This document shows, piece after piece, positions 35,950 through 44,755 of a DNA stretch of 64,000 bases. Positions within the stretch are counted from its first letter, which is position 1. The number at the start of each line of letters is the position of its first letter. The notes below the pieces were generated by a model that searched no databases, had not been told where the DNA came from, and was given only the letters and a program-made list of their open reading frames with translations. This DNA is from a bacterium (GTDB lineage: Bacteria > Armatimonadota > Zipacnadia > Zipacnadales > Zipacnadaceae): NCBI GenBank assembly GCA_030603495.1, contig JAUVXR010000010.1, positions 12,736 through 76,735 on the forward strand, read 5' to 3'. Made by a program: the position numbers and the translations under genes.

Positions 35950-37596
35950 TCACCGACTATACTTCCTGACGATGCAGATCAAGAACAGCGACATCATCAC
36001 GATCCCCAACACGGCCTCCAGGCCAGCCAGAGCGCGACCAATTCCTGGAGCTGGGGCCAGGTCAGCATAGCCCAGACTGGTAAAGGTTATCACACTGAAA
36101 TAGAGCGCCGTCCAAAAGCTGTGCACAACGCCATTCGGGGTGGCGGCATCAACCTCGGTCCCAGCCTTCAGGTCAGCCACGCCAGCCCATGTATGGCAGC
36201 CAGCAAAGATCAAGATGAGAGCGAGAATCCACCCCACAATCCAACTGGGCCGCTCGCCATAGCCGCACAAGAGGTACATCGCCGCCCACATCGCCCGGTA
36301 GCCCATCAGCCACGCCCACACAGCAAACGGCACCGAGGCACCTGCGAGGGCGAACCACCACGGATTCTCAGCCGGCACGCGAGCCATACCTAGAACGAGC
36401 GCCACTGCGACTGGGAAGAGTAGGAGAAGGACGCCGCAGCGGCCCCAGAAAGCAGCAAAGAAAGCCTGCTTCTGGTCTTGCACCATTTGGGCCCGCTTGC
36501 ACTCCATCTCGCGGACGAAAAACTCTCCGGCGGTCTGATAATCTCCTGATTCCTGATAATTCAGCTTGAGCTGGCGGTATACTGCCTCGCATTCGCTGAA
36601 GCTCGGACGATTGTCCTCCTTCAGCCCATCGTGCAGCGCTTTGGCTTTCTCCCATTCTTGATCGCTGTAGGCACAGCGTTCGTCACGGATATGGTATTCG
36701 GTCCAGCGCATCTTGCGCAGACGCCACCACCGGCAGATTCCGCGCAGGCCGATCCAGCCACACCTCTGCCAGGGGAACCAGCGCCGCGTCACAGAAAACC
36801 CGAAGGTTGCGTGGGCGAGATTGGCTTCGGGAGCAATGGTCGCCGCCGCCAAGAGTGCTCCTTGTAGACGCGCATGTCGCAGCACCGGGATCTCTGTGAT
36901 AGCAAGGTCCATGTCACGGTCAGTCTTCTGGCAGGGCACAATGATGGCGTGGCGTAAGTGAGCGTTGAATAGTCTTGCCCCGCCCAGCTTAGCGCCGTGC
37001 AGATTGGCGCCGCCCAAGTTGGCGCTGTGCAAGTCAATGTCCCCCATCTTGGCAAGTTGCAGCTTGGCGCGCCCAAGGTTTGCGCCTCGCAGTTTGGCAC
37101 ATCCCAGGTCGGCGCCCCGCAGGTCCGTAGCTCGCAGGGAAGCACGCTGCAGGTTGGCATCTCCCAGGTGAGCGCGCTGCAGGTTCGCACCGAAGAAGTC
37201 AGCGCCCTGCAGATTGGCATCTTGGAGGTAAGCGCTCTGCAGGTTCGCACCTCGCAGGTAAGCGCGCTGCAGGTTCCCATCTACCAGGTAAGCACCCTCC
37301 AAGTTGCCACGGAAGAGGTTAGCGCGCTGCAGGTAGGCGCCCCGCTCCACCACTTCCTCCAGCCGGGCCTTCAGGTCAAGATCGGTTTTTCGGTCTCGCT
37401 GGGAGTGGAAGTAGCACAGGCGCTCGTCGCGGCCAATATCGTCATCGGGCACGCACAGCCCGCAGCGCCGGTCCTGAACGCTTCTTCTCTCGTACTCGTA
37501 ATCTTCCTCGAACTCATACTGGCAGCGCTGCTCTGGTGGCAAGTCATCCAGCTCCGGCCCGTGATTGACCCAGTCTGGCTCGTTGGCGTTGCACAT
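35950..37596 (-). CDS. Pentapeptide-repeat protein fused to a two-pore-helix ion channel domain
   Basis: 548 aa from the ATG at 37596 (GGGGTGAGAACA upstream). About residues 85-220 are A(D/N)LXX pentapeptide repeats (GANLQSAYLQDANLQGADFFGANL...), forming a right-handed beta-helix. After a linker come three or four membrane helices (about 385-455), a pore segment TALYFSVITFTSLGYADLAPAPG, and a final helix with a basic end (RKYSR). The filter reads SLGYAD where potassium channels have T(V/L)GYGD, so selectivity may be altered. No regulatory RCK/TrkA domain; the beta-helix may do the gating or anchoring. Flanked by a cupin gene and the prepilin scar. Confidence 0.78.
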   Translation of the reverse strand: MCNANEPDWVNHGPELDDLPPEQRCQYEFEEDYEYERRSVQDRRCGLCVPDDDIGRDERLCYFHSQRDRKTDLDLKARLEEVVERGAYLQRANLFRGNLEGAYLVDGNLQRAYLRGANLQSAYLQDANLQGADFFGANLQRAHLGDANLQRASLRATDLRGADLGCAKLRGANLGRAKLQLAKMGDIDLHSANLGGANLHGAKLGGARLFNAHLRHAIIVPCQKTDRDMDLAITEIPVLRHARLQGALLAAATIAPEANLAHATFGFSVTRRWFPWQRCGWIGLRGICRWWRLRKMRWTEYHIRDERCAYSDQEWEKAKALHDGLKEDNRPSFSECEAVYRQLKLNYQESGDYQTAGEFFVREMECKRAQMVQDQKQAFFAAFWGRCGVLLLLFPVAVALVLGMARVPAENPWWFALAGASVPFAVWAWLMGYRAMWAAMYLLCGYGERPSWIVGWILALILIFAGCHTWAGVADLKAGTEVDAATPNGVVHSFWTALYFSVITFTSLGYADLAPAPGIGRALAGLEAVLGIVMMSLFLICIVRKYSR

Positions 37597-37605
37597 TGTT
37601 CTCAC

Positions 37606-37812
37606 CCCAGGCCTATTTCGCTAGGGAGGGGTGGGAGTCCTGCGTGGGCGGGCGGCGGATAGAGGCAGACAACAGCAGACAGGAACAGAGAAAGGCAGAA
37701 TGACGGCAGAAACGGCGGGGCGCAGCAAGCAGCGCCCCTACAAGTGAAAGGTGGACAGGCGAGACGCCTGTCCTACCGGGCCGGGGGTATATGGACAGGC
37801 GGGACGCCCTGC
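37606..37812. repeat. Palindrome-rich intergenic segment
   Basis: Three palindromes in 100 bases: GGGGCGC-N8-GCGCCCC (37717-37738), GGACAGGCG-AGA-CGCCTGTCC (37753-37773) and a decayed second copy GGACAGGCG-GGA-CGCCCTGCC (37793-37813). These look like REP-type sequences. No RAYT transposase is in the window. Confidence 0.65.
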
Positions 37813-38307
37813 CTATCCTCCCCGAGTGTGCCATTCGAAGGGGATGTCGGGGTCGAAGGGGTCGCGGCGGAGCTCGTCGGGGTCGTCAGCGACGTAGTGC
37901 TCCGTCGGGATATTGAGCATGATGACCGTTTCCTCGTCCGCCGGCGTGAAGCCGTGCCAGACCAGCGGGGGAACACGCACCAGCAGTGGCTCGACAGGCT
38001 CACCATCCCGAGCAACGCCGAGGGACGGGTTGAGCATCCCGAGCATAATGGCCTGGGTCTGCCCACGGGTGGGCGAGTCTTCACGATCGTCGTACAGCCC
38101 CAGCTTGGCGGTGCCCCGCAGACAACAGAGGTGATCGTACTGGCGGGCGTGCGCGTGCCAGGCCTTGACTACCCCGGGATAGCACGTAGTTATGTAGACC
38201 TGCCCGAACTTGCTGAATAGCTCGTCATCGTCGCGCAGGATCTCCATTAGATAGCCACGCTCATCGGCAATTGGGCGCAGTTGCTTGGTGACTACCCCCT
38301 CAATCAT
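37813..38307 (-). CDS. RmlC-like cupin (dTDP-sugar epimerase family)
   Basis: 164 aa. IADERGYLMEILRDDDE, the cupin histidine segment VVKAWHAHARQYDHLCCLRGTAKL, and PLVWHGFTPADEETVIML belong to the dTDP-4-dehydrorhamnose 3,5-epimerase-like family. Length is slightly short of RmlC. A role in deoxysugar synthesis (isomerising or epimerising a dTDP-4-keto sugar) is expected, but no rmlA/B/D is nearby. It lies 23 bases after the M16 peptidase gene on the same strand. Confidence 0.8.
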   Translation of the reverse strand: MIEGVVTKQLRPIADERGYLMEILRDDDELFSKFGQVYITTCYPGVVKAWHAHARQYDHLCCLRGTAKLGLYDDREDSPTRGQTQAIMLGMLNPSLGVARDGEPVEPLLVRVPPLVWHGFTPADEETVIMLNIPTEHYVADDPDELRRDPFDPDIPFEWHTRGG

Positions 38308-38330
38308 AAGCCGCTTCCCCTCGAGTTAGA

Positions 38331-39701
38331 TTACAGATTGCCGCGGTGTAATTCAGCGGTGGTCTCGGGCATTTGCACGCCGATATAGTGATTCTGAAAG
38401 TGCGCCTGCGTCGTGGCGATTATGTCTCCTTTGGTAATCCCCTGGATTTCGGCGGCTATCTGGTCAAAGCTGGCCGGGCCACCGCCCAGCACCTCGATCT
38501 CCCCGAGATGTGCCGCCAGTGTCGTCGGCCCCAGCATAATCCGGGCATGGCCGTTGATCAGGTTCTGCTTGGCCCGGCCTAGCTCCTCGGGACGGATCGC
38601 CCCATCGCGCAGTGAGTTGAGGTGGCGCAGAAGGGCCTGGTGAGTCTCTTCGACGGCACCAGGATCGCACTCGGCATAGATTGCCAGGTGAGGTTGCCGG
38701 CTCAGCGCCACCGGCAGCACCTTCACCGGCGTGCGCTGCGCCAGCAAGCGAAAGGGGAGGTTCAACGCCAGGCTGTGCAGTAGTCCCCGGTCGCGCATCA
38801 GCCGCCCTTGTGCCCCACTCAGCACGTGATACAGGAGTTGACCGATTCGGAAGCCTTTGCCAGGAGGCGGTGATACGGGCACCCCCACTACCACCGTGGC
38901 CAGCCCGGTCAAGGGGTTACTGCCCGCCCGAACGCGGGAGTACTTATGTAGGACACGCTCCGGAGACGGGGCAACTATACCGTGCGCCAGCGAACCCAGT
39001 GCACCCTCCGCCATAGCGACAATCTCCTCGCGCGACGCCGGGGCTACCACAACCACTACAGCGTTCGCCGCCTGGAAATAGTTCTGGGCAAAGGTCCTGA
39101 CCTGCTCGGTGGTGATCGCCGCTGTTGACTCCGACGTACCGAAAACCGGCCGGGCCGCAGCAACATCGCCCAACATCGCTTCGCGGAAGAGGTAATAGGT
39201 TTGCTCAGCCACGCGCCTGGGCATATCCTCATATTCCTTGGCGAGACGCTGCCGGGACAGCTCGAGAAGCTCGGGCTGAATCTGCGGGGAGAATATGCCC
39301 TCGCTTACCAGCTCCATCAGGGAGCGGAGCTCTCGGGAGGGACAGCTCGCCCGCATCCGGAGGTAGTCCCACTCGACTCCCCACGCCGGCGCCCGGCCAC
39401 TGCGAATGGCCTGCTGCAATGGCGCAAACCTTGCGTCGGTTTCCAGTAGCTCACGAACACGGGCACTGTTGTGCTCGTGGATGAGCGCCCGGATGCCGGG
39501 GGGCTCGTCCAGGTCAGCTCCTACCCGGAATCCCACAAAGACTCCGGCCACATCTGAGGCATAGTGCGGGCAAGCGACCACCGTCAAGCCGTTGCCGAGG
39601 ACGGTCCGGGTGACCGGCGCAGCACCATCAGACGAGGCCGTTACCACGCCCACCAGAGCGGTAAGCACCAGCACAGGAAAAAGCCGAGTGACATGTCTCA
39701 T
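38331..39701 (-). CDS. M16 family peptidase homologue, inactive subunit type
   Basis: 456 aa, signal peptide at 1-25. The N-terminal M16 domain begins TVLGNGLTVVACPHYASDVAGVFVGFRVGADLDEPPGI, but where the partner has HxxEH this one reads LIHEHNSARV and lacks the zinc motif. The C-terminal M16 domain includes GAQGRLMRDRGLLHSLAL. It is coupled to the next gene by ATGA, so the two proteins probably form a heterodimer like mitochondrial processing peptidase, with this chain as the substrate-guiding subunit. Confidence 0.85.
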   Translation of the reverse strand: MRHVTRLFPVLVLTALVGVVTASSDGAAPVTRTVLGNGLTVVACPHYASDVAGVFVGFRVGADLDEPPGIRALIHEHNSARVRELLETDARFAPLQQAIRSGRAPAWGVEWDYLRMRASCPSRELRSLMELVSEGIFSPQIQPELLELSRQRLAKEYEDMPRRVAEQTYYLFREAMLGDVAAARPVFGTSESTAAITTEQVRTFAQNYFQAANAVVVVVAPASREEIVAMAEGALGSLAHGIVAPSPERVLHKYSRVRAGSNPLTGLATVVVGVPVSPPPGKGFRIGQLLYHVLSGAQGRLMRDRGLLHSLALNLPFRLLAQRTPVKVLPVALSRQPHLAIYAECDPGAVEETHQALLRHLNSLRDGAIRPEELGRAKQNLINGHARIMLGPTTLAAHLGEIEVLGGGPASFDQIAAEIQGITKGDIIATTQAHFQNHYIGVQMPETTAELHRGNL

Positions 39702-41038
39702 GGCAGCCGGGCCTCCCAGCGGTCAGCGGCAGCCGGCTTGGGACGGATAACGACCAAGTTGTAGTTGTCCGGGCGCAGGTATTTCGCCGCTGTCTGTTGG
39801 ACATCTTCGGCAGTTACCTCATTGATGAGGTCAATGTAGTCAATCGCGAACTGGTAGTCGTAGATCGCTTCATAAAAGGAGAGCGATTCAACCTGGTCAG
39901 TATACGCCTCGTTGCTGAAGGCATACTGGCCGTAGATACGCTGCTTGGTCGCCGCGAGCAGCTCGTCACTGACGGGCGCGGCGCTAAGTTGCTCGATATT
40001 CCCGAGGATGGCCGCGCGCAGGTCCACCTCATAGGCTGGCTCAGTGACAGCAGTAATGCTAAACAGCCCGGGCCAGCGTTGGGTCAGATAGCTAACGACC
40101 ACGCCCGCCAGCAGCGGCTTGTCGCCCTCGGGTGCTTCCACCATCTGGTTGAGCCAATCGTCCATAATCATATAGATGAGGTCCATCGCACAGACCTCGC
40201 GCTGGTTGGCAATGCCCGGCGCATGCCAAGCGAACTGAAGCAGAGTTATTGATCTCTCCAACTGCTCGATGCGCGTGCGGACCTCGGTCTGGGGCGGCTC
40301 GGCGGGGACCTGCGGCACCACCTTATCCCCCGGAGCATACCCACCGAAGCTCTCCTCAGCAAGCTCGAAAAAGGCCTCAGCATCCACATCACCGACCACG
40401 ACGACAGCGGCGTTGTGGAGCCGATAGAATTGATTGTAGAAGGCGCGCACTGCGTGGACGTCGAGATCCTCGAGCTGAGTCGGAGAGCCCGGGATTGGCC
40501 GCCCGTAGGGATGCTCAGTATAGGCTAGCTGCCAGGTGAAGATGTTAGTCAGCTCAACGGTCGAGCTCAACCGATCCGCCATCTCCCGCAGGATGATACG
40601 CTTCTGCTGAGCCACCGCTTCAGCGGTGAATTTGGCTGCGAAAATGCTCTGGGCCAGGAGGGGAATCATCTGATCGAAGTATTCAGAGGAGCTCGCCAGA
40701 GTCACCTGGGTGAAGTCGCGCGTGACCACAGCATTGACGTAGCCGCCCATATCCTCGATCTGTGGACCGAACGCGTCTGTGCTCCTGTGTTCTTCGAAGA
40801 GTAGATGCTCGACCAGATGAGCCACACCGCTGTTGTGCTCAGTCTCATAACCCGAACCTGCCCCGATGACCAAGCCCAGGGCAACAACGGGCCATTGGCG
40901 CTCCGACTTGACTATCACCCGCAGTCCATTGTCCAGGGTCTTGGCCTGAATATGAGCGGGATCCAGGATAGGCGCGGCGACGGCACTCGCAGTCAACACG
41001 ACTACTAGCAGGAGTGTCCAGGCAATTCGATGACTCAT
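39698..41038 (-). CDS. M16 zinc metallopeptidase, catalytic subunit
   Basis: 446 aa with a signal peptide (about 1-21). The zinc motif HLVEHLLFEEH (HxxEH) lies near residue 71, with a downstream Glu in the TAEAVAQQKRIILREM helix. Extracytoplasmic M16B peptidases degrade or process exported peptides. It precedes and overlaps the non-catalytic partner (ATGA). Confidence 0.9.
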   Translation of the reverse strand: MSHRIAWTLLLVVVLTASAVAAPILDPAHIQAKTLDNGLRVIVKSERQWPVVALGLVIGAGSGYETEHNSGVAHLVEHLLFEEHRSTDAFGPQIEDMGGYVNAVVTRDFTQVTLASSSEYFDQMIPLLAQSIFAAKFTAEAVAQQKRIILREMADRLSSTVELTNIFTWQLAYTEHPYGRPIPGSPTQLEDLDVHAVRAFYNQFYRLHNAAVVVVGDVDAEAFFELAEESFGGYAPGDKVVPQVPAEPPQTEVRTRIEQLERSITLLQFAWHAPGIANQREVCAMDLIYMIMDDWLNQMVEAPEGDKPLLAGVVVSYLTQRWPGLFSITAVTEPAYEVDLRAAILGNIEQLSAAPVSDELLAATKQRIYGQYAFSNEAYTDQVESLSFYEAIYDYQFAIDYIDLINEVTAEDVQQTAAKYLRPDNYNLVVIRPKPAAADRWEARLP

Positions 41039-41051
41039 ATAGCTACCTTCT

Positions 41052-42050
41052 TCATTCGTCAGGCCACGCCAGCATGACCGGCTTACCGGTGCGGGCCGAT
41101 TCAGCAGTCGCGTTTATCACGCGAAGCGTCGTCACCATGTCCTGTATTGTCGCCCGAGGGGCACAACCCGTCTCCAGACATTTCAGCAGGTCGGCGGTAT
41201 ACTGGAAGTAAGCCTGGTCGCCGTTAAGACCTTCGAAATCAAGCCGGGTACCGTCGCGGAACAGGACAGTGCCTGTAGCTACATTTCCACCAACGTATAG
41301 CGCATCAGTGGTAACCGAGAAGTAACGCTCGTACCCCTCAGGCATGACATAGCCCGCCTCACCGACACCGATAGCCCCATCCCCTCCTGTCATAACGACA
41401 CTCACCATGTCTTCAATGTGCAGATTGTGAACGCCGCGGATGACGCGCGCATAGACTTCGACAATGGGCTCACCAGCCAAGTAGACAAATGTATCCACCA
41501 GATGCGGCCCGAAGTTAAACAGCGCACCGCCCCCGGCTCGCGCCGGATCAAGCATCCAGCCACAGCCCCAGTCAACGTAGCGGTGGGGCGCGCCGCCCAG
41601 CAGGCGATAGTAGTAGTGCTGAACTTGTCCGAGCTTGCCGACCCGCTTCAGTTCAGCAAGCTGTTCTACCACGCCCAGGTAACGGCTGACCAGAGCCACG
41701 CTGGTAAAGACTCGCTCGCTTTGAGCCTTCGCGGCAACTGGTGCGAGCTTGCGCCAGTCTATGCCCATCGGCTTTTCCATGTGAAAGGGCTGATGCCGCG
41801 CGACCAGCTCAGCGGCCAGCTCGGTCATCTCATCGTGGGGGGCATGGGCCATTACCAGATCCACGTCTTCGCTGCCAAGAAGCTCCCGGTAGTCGCGGTA
41901 GCGACTCGCCGACAGCCCCTCGCCGATCTTAGTCAGGGCCTCCTCAGAGGGGTCGCTGATGGCTACGATCTCCGCGCCCAGCTTCTGAAGCGCCGGCAGA
42001 TAGTATATGGCAGTATGCCAGTGACTTACTCCGACGAGCGCAACTCTCAC
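41052..42050 (-). CDS. Gfo/Idh/MocA family oxidoreductase
   Basis: 332 aa from the GTG at 42050 (CGGAGACTAGTCACA upstream); a longer frame to 42203 overlaps the exonuclease gene and is not family-like. VRVALVGVSHWHTAIYYLPAL is the dinucleotide-binding turn (GVSHWHT in place of GxGxxG), EKPMGIDW the lysine motif, GGALFNFGPHLVDTF the start of the substrate domain. Fourth family member in the window; substrate unknown. Confidence 0.83.
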   Translation of the reverse strand: MRVALVGVSHWHTAIYYLPALQKLGAEIVAISDPSEEALTKIGEGLSASRYRDYRELLGSEDVDLVMAHAPHDEMTELAAELVARHQPFHMEKPMGIDWRKLAPVAAKAQSERVFTSVALVSRYLGVVEQLAELKRVGKLGQVQHYYYRLLGGAPHRYVDWGCGWMLDPARAGGGALFNFGPHLVDTFVYLAGEPIVEVYARVIRGVHNLHIEDMVSVVMTGGDGAIGVGEAGYVMPEGYERYFSVTTDALYVGGNVATGTVLFRDGTRLDFEGLNGDQAYFQYTADLLKCLETGCAPRATIQDMVTTLRVINATAESARTGKPVMLAWPDE

Positions 42051-42117
42051 TGTGACTAGTCTCCGTTCAGCCGATTCAACTCGGCGCATTGAGCCGGCTG
42101 GAGCTTCTTTCTCCGTA

Positions 42118-42969
42118 CTATGGTCTCTCACCTTGCCCCTCCGGGCACGGCAGCACTTCTCCCTGCCAACATGCCGCCAGTTCGGCGGTGGTGAGCAGGT
42201 CAATCTGGTTGTGCTGAAGGATCAGCGCCATCTCGTCGGTCGCGCCGGTATCCACAAAGCGGTGGTAGGCTGCCGGAATAAGCTCGCCGGGAATGTCGCC
42301 GCCCCGCCGCCGCCCACACAGATAGCTCTCCAGAGTAACCAGGCGATGGTCGGGCACTGGCAGGTCCCGTTGGCGGCGGGCTACCCAGAGTATGTCCAGA
42401 TGCTGCTGGGGCTGCACAGTCCATTCCATGCGATGATAGCGACTGCGATCACGCAGGAAGGGTACGTCAAAGGCCCGTCCATTGAAGCTGACCAGGATTT
42501 TCGCCTCAGCTAGCATCTCCAGAGCTGCTGCCAGAGTTGCGGCCTCCTCCGCATAGTCCCGGGCGAGCAGTTGATGGAAATGGGGGCCGTCGGCTCCGAC
42601 GTGTAGCACGCCAACCAAGAACAGCGGTGTCGAGGAGAGACCCGTCGTCTCAATGTCCAGGAATGCCACTTCGTGACGGGCCTCTACCGCGAAGGCCTCG
42701 TTCTGCACCAGTTCCTCGAATAGATCCACCGCGAGCTGCTCTGCCCATTGGCCAATGTCAGCGGGCATAAGCCGAATGCTGAGATAACTGCCGCGGCTGT
42801 GCTCCACCACCAGTCCGGGCGGCATTGTCGGGTTCGGGGCTATCACCGTGTCTGCCGGGCTGCCAGCGGGCGGAGCCTGCTCGGTAGGCTGCACCGCATC
42901 GCCGCCCGCATACTGGCCTCCAGCACGCAAAGCAGATAGTCGTCGCCGAGTGTGACGAGGTAGTAGCAT
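42118..42969 (-). CDS. YprB-like DEDD exonuclease (ribonuclease H-like)
   Basis: 283 aa from ATG 42969. The DEDDh-type motifs are in order: FLDIETTGL (Exo I), LVSFNGRAFDVPFL (Exo II), then HNQIDLLTTAEL (Exo III, H-N-x-x-D). This matches the YprB/RNase H-like family of unknown nucleic-acid substrate. The first 70 residues are Pro/Ala-rich and poorly conserved. It begins 11 bases after the end of the TPR lipoprotein gene, as the end of that operon. Confidence 0.85.
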   Translation of the reverse strand: MLLPRHTRRRLSALRAGGQYAGGDAVQPTEQAPPAGSPADTVIAPNPTMPPGLVVEHSRGSYLSIRLMPADIGQWAEQLAVDLFEELVQNEAFAVEARHEVAFLDIETTGLSSTPLFLVGVLHVGADGPHFHQLLARDYAEEAATLAAALEMLAEAKILVSFNGRAFDVPFLRDRSRYHRMEWTVQPQQHLDILWVARRQRDLPVPDHRLVTLESYLCGRRRGGDIPGELIPAAYHRFVDTGATDEMALILQHNQIDLLTTAELAACWQGEVLPCPEGQGERP

Positions 42970-42979
42970 TATTTCCGGC

Positions 42980-44755
42980 TCAATCGGCCAGCGATGAGGC
43001 CAACCAGCGCAGGCTCTCCCCTTCCAGACTGGCGAGCTCCTGGGCGGCTTCAACTGCGTTGCGCCACGGCTCTGTGCGGTCCGCGGGGAGGGCCTCACCG
43101 CCCTCTTCCCCAGCCTCCGTTGGCATCTGCGCCAGCGACTCTCCCAGGCTTTCCCAGCGGTTAGCGATCTGCTGATAACGGTCGCTGGCCCCCAGGAGGA
43201 CGGTCTGATCCCTGCCCCGAGATTCGGCCGCTAGGTCGGCAAAAAAGCGGGCAGCAGCCCGACGCGTGCTGATGATCAGGGGGACTGCCTGTGTAGCCCA
43301 GGACTTGATCTTCTCCCCCTGCTCGAGATCGTCGTCTGCGGCGGCCTGGGCCAACACCTCCAGCAAGGCCCAATGAGCGGCAGCCCCCGCCGGTTGCCGC
43401 ATGAGCTCTGTCTGGTCCCAGGCCAGGCTAGCCTGGATGACCACCGACTTCATATTGGCGACCAGATCAGGTTGAGTCTGCTGCTGGGTAAGAGCAAACT
43501 GGAATCCCGCGATACTACCTTGCGGCCACAAGACGGGTACTTCGCTGGCTTCCCACACCCGGAGGAATTCATCCGCCGATAGCTTCACAGCCTGCTGGGC
43601 ACCCGGGCTGAGTAGATGGAGCTCCTTCTCTGCCGGCCGATGGCCAGTAATCAGGCACCATCGGGCGTTAGGCCGACCGTATATGACCAGCAAAGGCCGG
43701 TTGTTCATCAGGCAGCCAGTGGCGGTGTCGAGCACGCTCGCACCGCCAGCAGAAGTTCGCAGGTCATAAGCGAAACCCATCTGGTCACTAATCGCTGCCG
43801 CGGGATTGCGGTAGAAGGTCTGGACCAGACTGGGGCGCTCGGCGGCAAAGGTAAAGGTGAAGGGCAGGCCGGAGCTGACGACGAGCTGGTCCATGGAAAC
43901 TTCCGTCCCAGCCTGACGAAGCAAGGAGCGCAGGGCCGCTAGCAACTCCATTGCCGGCGCACCGGGAAATTCGTCAATTGGCGGGACGTTCTCCAGCACA
44001 CGGGCCTGCTCGCGCAGTCGTTCCAATCGTGCCTTCTCGGTCTCCGTTTTTTCGTCGTAGTAGGCCCAGCCAACGGCCTGCCGGGCGGCAGCCGCCGCCT
44101 CAGTATCCGGGTATTGTTCCACTACTTTTACGTACAGGGCCAGGCTCTCCTCGCGATCCTCAGTGGTTTTGCGCATGATATTAGCCTGCATCAGCAGCGC
44201 TTGTGCGGCAATGCTGGGACGATCGCTGAACTCTTCGCTGACCCGCGCATACCACTCCTGGGCATCAGCCAGCCGCTCGGCCTCCATGTAAGCACGCGCC
44301 ACCTCCAGATGCACCCGGCCCCGCAGCTCTTGATACGTCGGGAAGCGCTGGTCAATCTCTCGACACGTCGCTGCTGCCATGTCTGGGTCGCGTAGGTGCC
44401 GCCGCTGTAGATACACGATCCAGAATAGCGCGTCATCCACGTAGTTGCTACCCCGATACTCGTCCGCGAGGCGGCGGTAGTATCTAAGGGCCCCCGAGGG
44501 ATTATCAAGCTCTTCGCGGTACAGATAGGCGAGCTTGTACAAGGCGTCGTCGGCCAGCGGATCGCCGGCTGCCTCCTGCACGATCCGCGCATACTCCCGC
44601 GCCGCCAGCTCGTACTCACCCTGCCTGAAGAAAGCCTCGGCGCGGCGATACAATCGCTGGGACTTGGTGGAACAGCCAGCCACCACCAGCACCACGGCGA
44701 GCACTGCTATCGCCCAGACCGGCCCTACAGACTTAGCAGAACCTGAGGGTCTCAC
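42980..44755 (-). CDS. TPR lipoprotein with a C39-like middle domain
   Basis: 591 aa. Signal peptide and lipobox VVAGC (Cys about 28). Residues 30-240 are tetratricopeptide repeats of the YbgF/BamD kind (RRAEAFFRQGEYELAAREYARIVQEA). Residues about 260-430 resemble a C39-type papain-like fold: a start with MELLAALRSLLRQAGTEVSMDQLV and later RPLLVIYGRPNARWCLITGHR, but the N-terminal catalytic Cys is not obvious. The rest is helical. GTG start overlaps the previous gene as GTGA. A scaffold with a lost or altered peptidase is likely. Confidence 0.65.
   Translation of the reverse strand: MRPSGSAKSVGPVWAIAVLAVVLVVAGCSTKSQRLYRRAEAFFRQGEYELAAREYARIVQEAAGDPLADDALYKLAYLYREELDNPSGALRYYRRLADEYRGSNYVDDALFWIVYLQRRHLRDPDMAAATCREIDQRFPTYQELRGRVHLEVARAYMEAERLADAQEWYARVSEEFSDRPSIAAQALLMQANIMRKTTEDREESLALYVKVVEQYPDTEAAAAARQAVGWAYYDEKTETEKARLERLREQARVLENVPPIDEFPGAPAMELLAALRSLLRQAGTEVSMDQLVVSSGLPFTFTFAAERPSLVQTFYRNPAAAISDQMGFAYDLRTSAGGASVLDTATGCLMNNRPLLVIYGRPNARWCLITGHRPAEKELHLLSPGAQQAVKLSADEFLRVWEASEVPVLWPQGSIAGFQFALTQQQTQPDLVANMKSVVIQASLAWDQTELMRQPAGAAAHWALLEVLAQAAADDDLEQGEKIKSWATQAVPLIISTRRAAARFFADLAAESRGRDQTVLLGASDRYQQIANRWESLGESLAQMPTEAGEEGGEALPADRTEPWRNAVEAAQELASLEGESLRWLASSLAD

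Noticed and set aside
36997-37662. Repeat-rich plus-strand frame of 221 aa opposite the pentapeptide repeats.
   Set aside because: It is the mirror image of the repeat array on the opposite strand, and its repetitive composition follows from that.
42051-42203. N-terminal extension of the 41052-42050 oxidoreductase.
   Set aside because: It overlaps the exonuclease gene, is Arg/Cys-rich and lies before the family's Rossmann start.
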